From Halichoerus grypus (lineage: Eukaryota; Chordata; Mammalia; Carnivora; Phocidae): DNA of 64,000 nucleotides. The stretch covers positions 120,099,631 to 120,163,630 of the forward strand of contig NC_135714.1 in the NCBI RefSeq assembly GCF_964656455.1, written 5' to 3'. Position 1 is the stretch's first letter; each line of letters opens with the position of its first letter. Shown here piece after piece: positions 1 through 11,700 of the stretch. A program made the position numbers and the translations under genes. The notes under the pieces were generated by a model. It had not been told where the DNA came from. It was given only the letters and a program-made list of their open reading frames with translations, and ran no database searches.

Positions 1-704
1 AGAAATTCAGTGAGAGAAATGGCAAATTAACCGAGGCTTAGAAGACCAGGGTGCCATGTGCAGGTGCTGGGAGGGACTGAGTTGCAGAGTTAGGAGGTTC
101 ATGTTTCTGAGGCACAGCGGCGGGACGGCGATGAAAAGCCACAGAAATCAAGGTTGGAGTGTTTGCTGGAGTTTGTTGGAGTGTTCTTTCTATAGATGCT
201 TAAGTTCCCCAGGTGGTGGCAAAAAGGGGGGGCAGAGAGGAAGTCTGTGATGTGGATGCTAAGTACTTGGTGAATGCTGGTGAGGGCTCAGGGAAACCCA
301 GGTTGGTCGAGGCGACAGGGTACACAATTCTCTGATACAGCTCTCCCTGAGGCATAGAGTCTAGCTCCCTCGATTCCACTCTGACCTGGCCTGTGACTGC
401 TTTGACCCCTAGAGTGTGGTGGGTGTGCCCCTACTCCAGGAGTGAGGGCGGAGGAAGAAGTCATGACCAACTCTTACCTTTATCACGACAGTGATTCTTA
501 ACTGGCTTGCCTGCTTCTACTGCTGTGCTTCTACCATTATTCTCATTCGCGTGCTCAGAATTACTCTTGAAATCTGAGTCAGAATATGCCTCCTCTGCTC
601 CTGCCTTTAGGATGCTCCATCTCACTCAGAGTTAGAAGCAAGAGTCTTTTCACTGACCTCCGAGATCCTGTGAGATCTGCTTCCCCGTTACCGCTCCGCC
701 TCAC

Positions 705-1110
705 TGCTAACATGTTCCCTTTGCTCATCCACAGCATCCTTAATATGCCTCAAACTTGCCAGGCAGCCCCCTCCTTCAGGGGCCTTTGTACTTGTGGCTC
801 CTTTAGTCTGAAAAGCTCTTCCTTCAGGTATCTGCATGGCTCACTCAAAAGGCACCTCTGTGAGGTCTTCTCTGAGCACCCCAGCATTTCAAGTCCTGCG
901 TCTTTGCTTTATTTTTTTTTAATTGCCCATGTCACTCACATAACATATGGGGCATTTATCTTGCTCACTGTTTCCCTTATCTGAGTGTGAATTTCTCTTA
1001 AGGACAGGGATTTCTGATCTGTCATTCGCTGCTGTACGCTGGGTGCCTAAAACAGTATCTGGCGTAGAGGAGGTGGGCGATAATCATGAAATAAGTAAAT
1101 TCGCCAGACT
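705..1110 (+). repeat. L2 LINE 3' end
   Basis: Degenerate but recognisable L2 3' end. It has the 'caggcagccccctccttcag' type head, the 'cacctctgtgaggtcttctc' motif, then 'aaggacagggatttctgatc' and 'gtgcctaaaacagtatctgg' near the end. The frame at 586-984 overlaps it and is not a gene. Confidence 0.7.
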
Positions 1111-2805
1111 CATTCCAGGGCTCAAAAGATTATCTCCAGTCCAGTCCCAGGGATGTGGCATCAGTCTAGCCAATACTTGCCCCTGAAGGATTCTAAGGAG
1201 AGCTATAGGATTTTGGTTTGTAGAGTTCTGGCCTCTCTGTGAAGGGGGAAGAGAGGAAGCCGCTGTGAATCCAGGAAGCCCTAATCTATAGCTCCACCCT
1301 CAGCCAGGTGCTTCTAGCTGCTTCTAGGTGCTGTGCGAACCCGCCTCCCGGCCACCAGGCACATTAACAAAAGCCCGCAGGTAGAGAATCCGGGTCCTCG
1401 CCTTCTAAGCTCGCGCTGTGCCTATCCATCGATTCCTTTGTCTGGCTCCCTAAGCTTTCCTTTTAAAGAATTAGACTGTCAAGAATACGTTCAACAAAAG
1501 GCACGGGGCCCTAAACATTATGTGAAGAATCATCTTAAAGCTGAAAATTGTGTGAGATGCTTTGCACTCAACACATCAACTGCTCTTCTCAGGTGAGAAG
1601 TGTTGGCTCTAACAGAGGCGCCTTCTTCCAGGATGGAGAGTGAAGAGCACCCACTCACAGGAGCCCTTCCCCAGAGGTATCCGAAATGAGGCAGCTGCAA
1701 CACTCCCCAGGAGTCTCGCTCTGTTAGATTCGAGAACTAAAATAGCTCTATGTGTAGGCCCCTGAGACCAAGCTTCAGGCAGAGACCAGCCCAAGACTGG
1801 GAGGCTGCTATCGAATCTCTGGGGACAGGAAAGTGGGTCCTGCTGTGACAAAGACATACTGCGGGTTCCCAGTCCGCATACCTCGGAGGGAGAGGAGGAC
1901 GCTGTTGGCACATGAGCCTTCTCATTGCCTGTGGTTCCCTTTGTGCTACTTCCACGTAGCTGTCCCCCCTCGTATCCAGAATCAGACTGGAAGTAACGCT
2001 GGACGGATCGAGGCTAGATCTATGGTTTCTCTGGCACACCCACTTCCCTAGCATTCAGGCTCCGAATGGTTTCTTCCTTTCCCCTGGCAGTAGCTTTCTC
2101 TTTTGAGTCTTCATAGGTAAAAGCTCCACCAAGGCCAAGGTCCAGTGCCCTGTAGCTAAGGGCTCACCGGGATGCCAGTTCAAATCTATGAGGGTATACA
2201 CAAGAGCCACCATCTGGAGGGTGTAATGATTATTAGCCTGTGAATCTAGTCATCCCAGAGCCAGATCCAAAGGGACCACTCAGAGATAGTCCATCACAAT
2301 CAACTGAAAGAGAATAATCCATGGAGATACTAAAAAGACACAACACAACCATTAAAAACAAGCCAGGAACTTTAATCTTGTTTCAGAAAATGCTCTTTGA
2401 AATGCACTGCCTGCCTTCTGGAGGCTGAGGAGGATGAGCTGACAGGTCTATTTGTCTCATGGGCTAAGCTGTAAATAACCAACTCAAAGGCTCGGGGCTC
2501 CTCCGCATGTAGTCTAGAGAAGCAGACGGACTAAACACGGCCACTAGGTAATAACATTCCTGCTGTGACGCACCATGATGTGTCTGCACTGATGACGGCA
2601 GTATTACAAGCCGGCATGGACGGAGACATCTGCTTTCAGAGGGACGCACTGGTCAAAGTCCCTTTCTCAGTAACCATGGAAAATTCTGACTCCTCTTGTT
2701 TATCTGGGGCAAGACATTTAAACCCATGCTTATTCCCCTCCCAAATCCATCTTTGATTTTGGCAAGGTAGAGGTGAGCAAGAGTATTGGATTTTTATTGT
2801 TCTTT

Positions 2806-2991
2806 CTTTTTTTTAAGATTTTATTTGAGAGAGTGAGAGTGAGAGTGAGAGAGTGAGCACGAGCAGGGGGAAGAGTAGAGGGAGAGGGAAAAGCAGACTC
2901 CCTGCCGAGCAAGGAGCTCAATCCCAGGACTCCAGGATCATGACCCCAACCGAAGGCAGATGCCCAACCGACTGAGGCACCCAGGCGCCCC
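2806..2991 (-). mobile_element. CAN-SINE (tRNA-derived), minus
   Basis: A poly-T/AAGATTTTATTT start followed by a GA-rich body and a 'ggcacccaggcgcccc' end is a reversed CAN-SINE. It is quite diverged (extra GAGAGT repeats), so an older copy. Confidence 0.9.
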
Positions 2992-3169
2992 TAGAGGTAG
3001 AAACACATGATGGAATAATGTGTAACCGTCTTAAAGTTAAATGAATTAAATGACTAGTTACTCAACTAGATACAAACTAAATGGTACTACAGTGTACTGA
3101 TGAGGATGAAACAGAGGGATTTTCATCCTTTAATCTCTTCTGCAGGATAAGTTAAATAATTAGATAACT

Positions 3170-3372
3170 GGGGCGCCTGGGTGGCTCAGTCGGTTAAGCA
3201 TCTGCCTTTGGCTCAGGTCATGGTCCCAGGGTCCTGGGATCGAGCCCTGCATCGGGCTCCCTGCTCAGCGGGGAGTCTGCTTCTCCCTCTCCCACTCCCA
3301 CTGCTTGTGTTCCCTCTCTCGCTGTGTCTCTCTCTGTCAAATAAATAAATAAAATCTTAAAAAATAATAATA
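3170..3372 (+). mobile_element. CAN-SINE, plus, with 12-bp TSD
   Basis: Full-length SINE from GGGGCGCCTGGGTGGCTCAG to the AAATAAATAAAATCTTAAAA tail. The flanks carry a perfect 12-bp target-site duplication ATAATTAGATAA (3156-3167 and 3373-3384). Confidence 0.95.
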
Positions 3373-3599
3373 ATAATTAGATAAGTGATAAGCATTCTCT
3401 TATTTTAAACACACCCATTCGCACGCACATCACTACATATTGTATTTATCTCAAAATATTTGCCTGTAAGCGCTGGTTTACTTAGTCAAATGGTTGTCCA
3501 AATAGAATCCCCCCCCAAAGTTGTCAAAAGAGTCACGTTATTGCCTTAGGTAGGAACTCAAGCACTGAGATAAAAGCCACATCTGAATATTTGATGTAT

Positions 3600-3605
3600 T
3601 TTATT
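3600..3605 (-). terminator. Distal polyadenylation signal AATAAA
   Basis: On the minus strand the sequence reads GAACAAATAAAATACATC. About 15-35 bases downstream there is a GT-rich stretch (ATGTGGCTTTTATCTC), as expected for a functional poly(A) site. Cleavage probably falls near 3570-3590, giving a 3' UTR of about 1.4 kb. Confidence 0.7.
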
Positions 3606-4110
3606 TGTTCACATTTGTCCTACTTGAGGTTAACACTACTTCATTGGACAGTTTAAAAATCATTCTGTAAACAAAATAAAAAACAGCAGCAAGAGTTAAC
3701 ATAAAAACACAATGCATCATAAAGGAATGTGTTGAAACGAACACTCTGAATAAGCAAAGAAAATGTGACCATGATGATGATTCAACAGGAGAGAAAACCT
3801 TCAACATCTGTAAAAGGCAAAACTGGAATAGTAATAAAATTTTAAAAAAAGCAAGAATCCAAAGTGCAGGTGCGCTAGTCTTCTTTTCCACATCCATTCA
3901 GGAAATAGATAGAGCATACTATTCTTTTAATAAAGTGACAAGTTCTGCTTTAAAACATTCAGGTACGTTATCTTGCAGATTGTTTTTTTAAGTTTACATG
4001 ATCTCTACTTTACATTGATTTAACTGGAAAGATGATCATAGGCAATACGTGGCATAATTTCTTGAATCTATGTAGAGTATAGAAATGGTAAAGTTTGTTT
4101 TAGTTTTTGC

Positions 4111-4116
4111 TTTATT
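4111..4116 (-). terminator. Possible proximal polyadenylation signal AATAAA
   Basis: The minus strand reads TTGCAAATAAAGCAAAAAC, inside the 3' UTR about 900 bases after the stop codon. It could give a shorter transcript. The downstream GT-rich element is modest, so use of the site is uncertain. Confidence 0.4.
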
Positions 4117-5019
4117 TGCAATGAGTAACAAGAAGCTGAAGATCCAGTATCAGAAGCATCAGTACTTTTACTCTTTCCAGAGGGGGAAAAAAAAAATCCA
4201 GAGCCTTCTGTCTTCTTTGTTGCCATTTTCAGATTCTCTGTAACAAAAGACTGTTCATTTTCCCTGAATTCTGGTCAGCTGACTTAAATAATCAGAACAG
4301 TTTTCTAATGCAAAATCAATCTGGTATTGGTCTGGATTGATCAAATAGAAGTGTTATTCTGGCATATGTAAAAATCATTTACACGTTCATAATTGTTTAG
4401 AACCTCAGATGTTTCCTCCTTGAAAGGAAACATCTGTTGAATAGGATTTTTGAATAGAGGACTTTTATGAAATGTATTTCAAATCTTAAAAAATATTTTG
4501 AATGCCCCCTAAGATGGTATAGGATTTGCCTCAGCTGACAGTTTCTTTTCCTTTTGGGAACATTCTTGTGTTCGTGGCATTTCATTTTCCTTATGGGTCT
4601 AGTATCATTTAGAAAGCCCAAATACAAATGGCTGTGGCCTTATTTAGCATTAAACAGCACTGTTTTTAAACCATGTATACAGCTCAACAGCAAGATTAAG
4701 AAGTTAAAATACACACATATCACGGACAGATTCATCTTTTTTTTTTTTTTTGGAATTCATTGAATAAACTGTATTCTGGGAAATCCCCCTCCCCCCAAGA
4801 CAGCGTACTGTACCTACATCGAGGTGTTTAAATATTTCTCCAACAGTTTTCATTGTATTATATTATGAAAACACTAGGCTTCAAGCCGGGTCCTAATAAA
4901 TATTTAATTTAAAAGGGAGAAAGGAACCCCAACACAGAACATTTAAAAAAACAAAAACAACACCAAAACCAAAACCCTTCCCTTCCCTCCCCAACCCGTC
5001 CCCAACGAAGGCGCAGGTG

Positions 5020-5721
5020 TCAGCCTGACATGGCGGAGATCTCATAGTCACTGACCGAGGTGAGGGGCTTGCCCATCATCCGGATGTTTTTTGCACTGGT
5101 GATCCTGGCCATCATGCACACGGGCTTGTCAAAGTACTTCACCAGGGCCGGCTCAGTCAGGAGGGAGGCCAGGAACTGCTCGAAGGTGATGGCCCAGTCC
5201 TGGTCCAGGCTGGTGCTCCGGCGCAGTGCCCCCGTGCCCTGACCGCTGCGCACCAGGACTGTGTCCTCCCCAATGTCCTCGCAGTGCAGCTTGTCCTCCT
5301 CGTGGGAGCCGGCGCTCAGCACCGAGTACGAGGACATGGAGCTGTCGTCCTTGGTGTCATCGTCGGAAATCAGCATGGAGGAGCAAGCCCCGTTGTCCCG
5401 GGGAGAGGAGTCCTCCAGCTTAATGTCCTCCATCTGCCCTCCCAGGGAGTGCTCCTCACCCTCCCCGGTCAAGCTGGCCGGCAGGGGCTCAACAGACTCC
5501 ACCACGTAAGGCTGGCTGGGCCCTTTCTTGGGGAAGAGCATGCCTGGGATGCCGCCCCCGCTCCCGCCCTCCTTTGCAGGCTGGGTGACAAAGAGCTTGC
5601 CGACTTCCCCAATCTCCAGCAGGAGGCTGGTCACTGCGGCCGTGGCGTGGTACAGCTCCTGCTCATTGGGGTCTTCGCTGAACATGTTGTACATTGTCTT
5701 ACACAGCTCAATAAACTGCCC
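5020..5721 (-). CDS. TBC1D9: TBC1D9 exon w19 (terminal coding exon)
   Basis: Coding part of the last exon: 233 codons (946-1178) and a TGA at 5020-5022. The acceptor is GCTTTTCAG|GGG. It opens [20 protein letters not shown], passes a helical stretch ([19 protein letters not shown]), then an acidic, serine-rich low-complexity region ([20 protein letters not shown]), and ends with [19 protein letters not shown] and the C terminus YEISAMSG. The Gly-rich linker ([11 protein letters not shown]) looks a few residues shorter than the human one as I recall it, which an alignment would settle. The 3' UTR continues in the same exon. Confidence 0.96.
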   Translation of the reverse strand, partial: GQFIELCKTMYNMFSEDPNEQELYHATAAVTSLLLEIGEVGKLFVTQPAKEGGSGGGIPGMLFPKKGPSQPYVVESVEPLPASLTGEGEEHSLGGQMEDIKLEDSSPRDNGACSSMLISDDDTKDDSSMSSYSVLSAGSHEEDKLHCEDIGEDTVLVRSGQGTGALRRSTSLDQDWAITFEQFLASLLTEPALVKYFDKPVCMMARITSAKNIRMMGKPLTSVSDYEISAMSG

Positions 5722-8700
5722 CTGAAAAGCGATTCGGGAAAACACAAAGGATGTGACCATTTCATGGGAAGCACAGAGGCAGGACTGAAGCGGGCCGGAA
5801 AGCTATTTGATATTAGGGGGTGCCTGGGTGGCTCAGTCGTTAAACGTCTGCCTTCGGCTTGGGTCGTGATCCCAGGGTCCTGGGATCGAGCCCCGAGTCA
5901 GGCTCCCTGCTCAGCGGTGAGCCTGCTTCTCCCTCTGCCGCTGCCGCTCCCCCTGCTCATGCTCTCTCTCTGTTTCTCCCTCTCTGTCAAATAAAATAAA
6001 TAAAATCTTAAAAAAAAAAATAGGGTTCCTGAAAGACCCTTGAAAAGTCCTAGATGTCAGATGAATTGACGTGTTGTTTAAAGTCTCTTTACTCATGTTT
6101 CCATTCTTTTTAATTTGAAATTTTTCCAACATCCATAAACGTAGAAAGAATGAAATAATAAACCTTCATGTACCTGTCACCTGAGGTCAAGAATGACTGT
6201 CAGACAGTTGCTCCACTAACTCTCTTATCCTCTGTTCGAGCACCGTAAGGAAATCCCAGACCTCATCCCATTTCACATCTCCACACTTTGGTGTGCTGCC
6301 CCCGGTGAGGCTCCAGTGCCCCCTCCCAGGACACGTGTGCTGGTGTCCCCGGACCCCCCCCACAGGGTTCATCTGCTCTCCTGATAGGCGACTCAGCACT
6401 GGCATCCTGCGTTACAATTATTTGTACTGTTTCATCTGCCTCAGACATTTCAGCGTTTTAAGGACAAAATGTGTTAATAGCTATCTTTATAGCCGAGCAC
6501 AGAAATTTGCCAACAGCATGAGCTTGTCTTTTGAGTATCTGACGGTATTTTTAATAACTGAAATGAGAATGCTTGTACTCTCAAAACTGAATATTTTGTG
6601 ATTCACATTTTCTCTGCGGGGGTCACCTTCTCATGACTGAGCCTATTTTTGATGCACAAAAACATGCACAAAATAGATCCAAACAGATCCCAATTAAAAT
6701 GCCGAGTTACCATTCTCTTTGAGGGGGACTTAACGCTACATTTTTCTGTGACTGGAAAACAGAGCTTCAAGGTTCGAAATGAATGAACTGAAATGTTAAA
6801 CACTTACCTGATTCAATTTGGGTAAATCCTTTGCGTTCTTTGATTTAGATTTATTTTCTGGAGTCCAGAGTCTCAGATAATTACGATTTTCTTGAGAATT
6901 TGCCCTCTTCCCTAAAACCCAAGTGTCAAGAAATAAGTATTCAAAGGTCAAGAAACAAGTGTCCAACCCGCAGTAAGGTAAACACGTGGAGGAGAGCATC
7001 CTTACCTCTGTCGGGTTGGAGACTCACTGTAACAAAGCCGTCATCTGCACCGTGCTTCCTTCTGCTATCCAACCCAACCACTGCCAAGAAAGAGAAGAAA
7101 AAGATTACAAGGTTATACAACAAACCCACAGATTCAGCATTTGTAGTAGAAAACAGAAAAGCCTCTAGGTCAGGTTGCCTTATTCAGCAAAACAAACAAA
7201 ACAAAACCAAAACCAAAACCCAGTACACAGAGTTAAATTTGAATTTGAAATAAATAACCAATAATGCTTTAGTAGAAGTGAGCCTTAAATAGCACATGGA
7301 ATATACTCATGCTAAACAAATGATTTTTTTATTTATCTCAAACTTAGCTTTTACTAGGTGTTCCCTATTTTATCCGATAGCCCTATTTCTCGGTAATGGT
7401 TTCCCCCAGAATTATTTTTCACAAGTGGGGTTCAGTGTAGAATTAGGACTTAAAGGAACGATGTCATGTAGTCTTCCGTACTTAAAAAATGGTGGTGATG
7501 GCCCAATGAATGTCGATTTCCCTACCCTCTCTGTTACCTCATCATCTTAACTTTATATACACGAGCCTGGTTTTCTGTCAGGCCCTGCAAAAGATCAAGA
7601 ACTTTTTAAAAAAGAAATAAAAATCGATGTTGATAAAAGGGAAACCAAAAAATCCTACAAAATTCCTTACATTCATAATCTGGCATTTCAAAGATAGGAC
7701 TTTCAAGGAAACCACTGATAACTGTTTTCCTTTTTCTTCTTAAAACGGAACATCACAGGGCACATAAGGACTTCAAAAAGGAGAGGTATGTATAACCCCC
7801 ATTCCCATTCCATTTGTCAGCTCTCAGAATGCATTCCAGCACTTCTTCAATCATCCAAAAGATGGCTGGTTTGCCAGATATGGGACCTTCACTGAATTTA
7901 GCATCAGGTTAATCTCAGCAGCTTTTAAGACAGAGCGAGAACAATGCACTATATGTCACCAAGAAGTTCTTCTCCTCTTAATGTTGAAAGTGATTTAGGA
8001 AACCAGTAGATATTAAAAAATATTTAATATATGGTAAGTTTGTGCAATAGATATAATACAGCCATTTAAAAACCATGTTTCCAGAGACTGTTTCATGACA
8101 TAGTAATATGCTCACTGGACTTTAAATGAAAAAAGTAGTCTACACAACTATAATAGGCAGTTTGATCCCAGGTTTATACATAGACATACATGTTATATGA
8201 ATAAAAATGACAGAAAATATTTCAAGATACTGTTATCTTTGTATTATAAAATTTTAAGGTTATCTTTAGCTTATTTTATATATTATATTTTTAGAATTTC
8301 AACACAAAGCAATAATGATTTTGGAGTTAGAAAAACATTTTTTATTTATTTTTATTTATTTTTTTAAAGATTTTATTTATTTGACAGAGAGAGACACAGC
8401 GAGAGAGGGAACACAAGCAGGGGGAGTGGGAGAGGGAGAAGCAGGCTTCCCGCACAGCAGGGAGCCCGATGCGGGGCTCGATCCCAGGACCCTAGGATCA
8501 TGACCTGAGCCGAAGGCAGACGCTTAACGACTGAGCCACCCAGGTGCCCCAGAAAAACATTTTTTAAAAAGCAACTTTGATGATTATTAAATGCTACTGG
8601 CATGTGAGCATTGCTGAAGCATTCTGAAACAAGTGGATCCTTTTCTGAAATGAGTGTTTACTAAGAAAGATAGTGCTCACGTCTTGCAGCCAAAATACTA

Positions 8701-11700
8701 TTGCTAACAAAGCTAAGAATATCACAGGACATGCGAAGACACTATGCTAAAAGCCTTCCTACATTATCTCATTAAATCCAATCTACACCCAAGAGGACAA
8801 CTACCATCTCCATTTTCCACAGAAGGAAATTGAGACTCAGAAATACCAGGACCTACCTGAGGTCACCTGGGTAACAATATACAGAGCAGCAGAGTAGCAT
8901 TCTGTCCACAGATCCTACCCTCAACTCGTATTGCCAATAATAAGACTGGATCCGGTTCACCCCTTTCTACTCAATCATAATAACATAGTTTGATAATAAA
9001 TGGTGACTACACTTACCGTGATGAGCACTGAGTAATGTACAGAATAAATCACGTTGTACGGCTGAAACTAATATGACACTGTATGTTAATTATACTCCAA
9101 TAATAATAATAATAAAAAGCTGGTCTAAACTCTGCTTATTTTGGAATGGAAAATTTAAGAGGCAAAAGGACCCAGGAGCAACCACATTTACTTTTGGACT
9201 TGGGTGAAGTCATGAAGCTTCACTGATGATGAATGAGAAGGTAAATAACTCACTGCAGCAGCAAGCTGAGCGACTCTGCTTAGCTTCATACAAGACAAAC
9301 AGGACATGACAATATATAAATTTGGAGATGTATACAATGAGTTGAATCACATCTATGTAGATCTAACAACTACATAAAGCAGAAGTGAGCACATTTTTTT
9401 TTTGTAAAGGGCCGGAGAGTAAGTATTTTCGGCTTTGCAGGCCATACTGTCTCCATCTCAACTACTCAATCTTACCCCTGTAGCATGAAGGTAGCCAGAG
9501 GCAATATAAATGAACAGCTTTAAAACTTTATTTCTAGGCACTGAAGTTTAAATTTCATGTAATCTTCCCCTATCATGAATTATTATTCTACTTCTGATTT
9601 CTAGAAACCATTTAAAAATGTAAAAACCATTCTTAGTTCACAGGTTGTGCAAACAGACCGTGGGCCACATTTGGCCCACGGGCTGAGGTTTGCATCTGGA
9701 TGGCTGTTACAGAGCTAAGACAGAAATAAGAGAACTCTTTCTGGCAGAAATGTCCTGATTCTGGATAGCAGCATAATAACAGGATGATGTCCTTAATGAG
9801 GCTGACTATAGCAGGCAGAGTGGAGTAAAATACATAGCTCTTTGGGCCATGTTTTCCCTAAGCCAGGGGGACATGGTGTACATGGTCCCTTCAGTGGGCC
9901 AAGTACCCACTCCCCAGGAGTTGGTTGCCCGACTTCAGAAATGTGAAAAGAAAGTAACATATTAGGCTACTGGATTGGTATACTTCTGATTGACTAGCTT
10001 TGGAGGCAACTTCTTCCAATGACAGAGGGCTCTGTAGAAAAGAAATACAGTACCCCTGGCGAGGAAAGTCACTTACCGTGTGTACATTCTGGGGTGATAT
10101 CTTCAAAGAAGTATTGAGTTGCTTCAAAAGCAGAATCTGGCTCGTCTTGATCAGAGGATGGCTCTAGAGAGAGGAGGAGAGGTAATTCTCATATTGGCAG
10201 AGTGGTGACTCAGTGAAAGTGTGCTTTAGTTGTTAAAGAAGTGACAAGGGGGAGGGTGAGAAGCTGAAGTTACAAAGGTGGAGTGGGGGACATCACTGGG
10301 GGCCCTGAACGCCTTACGGGGGGCGGGGAGCTCACTCCATTTTTCACTCCATCTTCCTTTTTAACAACCTCACACCACGGTGTCCCTTTACATCTTCCTT
10401 TTTTTAAGATTCTCCTAAATTCTGTGAAATGCTGCTTCACAAACCAAATTTTAGGAAACTGTACGCATTAAAGATAATTCTCAAATCTATAGTTCTACCC
10501 TAGCTCTATCCTTAATGCTAATCCCTCATTTTTTTTTAAGTATTTGCTAGCTACATCCAAGCTACAGGGCAACCTTTTTAAAACCTGAGCTCAAAACCTC
10601 TCCATCTTTCCCACTTGTTCCTGTGTTAAAACGACTCCTTCTAATCTCAAAATCTCAGGTTCCTACCCTCTCTTCTCTTTCACAACCCTTATATCCCATG
10701 AGTTACCAAATGCTATTCACTCTCTTGCAGAAGTCTGCTCTTTTCTATTACCACTCCTACCTCAGACAGGAAAATGACCACAGATCAAGCACATACGGAT
10801 TCAGGAACCTATGTAGGTAATTACTATTCCATTCATCCTTAGTGACCAGTGAGTGATTCTAAATATCACAAAAAGAGAGATTTCAAACCAGGTCCTGGTA
10901 GAGATACATGAGCTCCTCTGTGTCGCTCACTTACCGGGCAAGACGTGCATTTTGTACAGGAGTTTGAGTTTCTCTGTGAGGTCCCCGTGGCACGCAGCAC
11001 CTAGAATCACATAAGTACCAATGTGAAGGTATTGTGTGTGCTACTGACCCCTCTGGGCTTAGCATTCCCTTGAAAAGTCTACTTTTTGCAAATTGAAATC
11101 AAGACACTGGGTAACAGGTCTGGCCAGCACATATTTGGGCTAAGAGCTCTGGAACCAGGATGCCGGGTTTCAAATCCTTTGTACTTACTATATGCCCTTC
11201 AGAGAGTTAACCTCTCTGTACCTCAGTTTCCCCTATATAAGGTCGGATGATAAATAGAAGATTCTACCAGTGGTCTTGACATCAGGATCAAAGTAATGTG
11301 TGGATTAAACATGCTAACATGTATAAAACGCTTAGAATAGCGCCTGGCACATAATAAAGGTGTTGTTATTAAGAAAAAATCATATGACTGGGTCTCAACA
11401 CTCTAATGGAATTCAGAAATAATCTCAAAATATGTTTGAGATTGCTTCCAATTACTCATTGTAAAAATCCCTTTTAGTTGTTTTTGGGGTCTCCTAAATG
11501 TTTCTTCAGTTTAATTCATCCTCATCTACCCACTATATCACCATCACTTCAATCAAAAGAACCTTGTTACTTCTTCCTTTAAAGACCATATGTATTTCAG
11601 GAATCAGAAAATCCTCTGTAAATATCTTGCCTCAGAGCACCTACTTGACGATTAATCAGCTTTGGGAAAAGAGGAATCACAGAATTTGGGTTAGCAGGAA

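Larger units (their letters stand above)
1..3582. other. 3' flank of TBC1D9, no gene seen
   Basis: No convincing exon on either strand. It holds an L2 3' end (about 705-1110), one minus-strand SINE (2806-2991) and one plus-strand SINE (3170-3372); the rest is unassigned. In human the next gene on this side is UCP1, but nothing of UCP1 is visible here. Confidence 0.7.
3583..5019 (-). other. TBC1D9: TBC1D9 3' untranslated region
   Basis: About 1.4 kb follow the stop codon on the minus strand without an intron signal that would need to be used. The stretch is AT-rich, carries no CAN-SINE or L1, and ends in a canonical AATAAA. The absence of young repeats over 1.4 kb, in a window where they occur about every 2 kb, fits constrained 3' UTR. 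The small frames inside it are chance. The exact cleavage site is inferred. Confidence 0.8.
7081..10076 (-). other. Intron w16-w17
   Basis: 3.0 kb. It contains a minus SINE (8345-8550), a MIR-like piece (8750-8915), an L1 3' end (8997-9118) and a hAT-type element (9385-9695). 7081-8344 has nothing I recognise. Confidence 0.8.

Noticed and set aside
586..984. 132-codon plus-strand frame
   Set aside because: Lies in an L2 3' end and shows no protein family pattern.
3601..3897. 98-codon minus-strand frame in the 3' UTR
   Set aside because: Hydrophobic AT-driven translation inside the TBC1D9 3' UTR, starting after the stop codon; no initiation context.
5284..5994. 236-codon plus-strand frame
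   Set aside because: Antisense shadow of TBC1D9 exon w19 that continues into a SINE.
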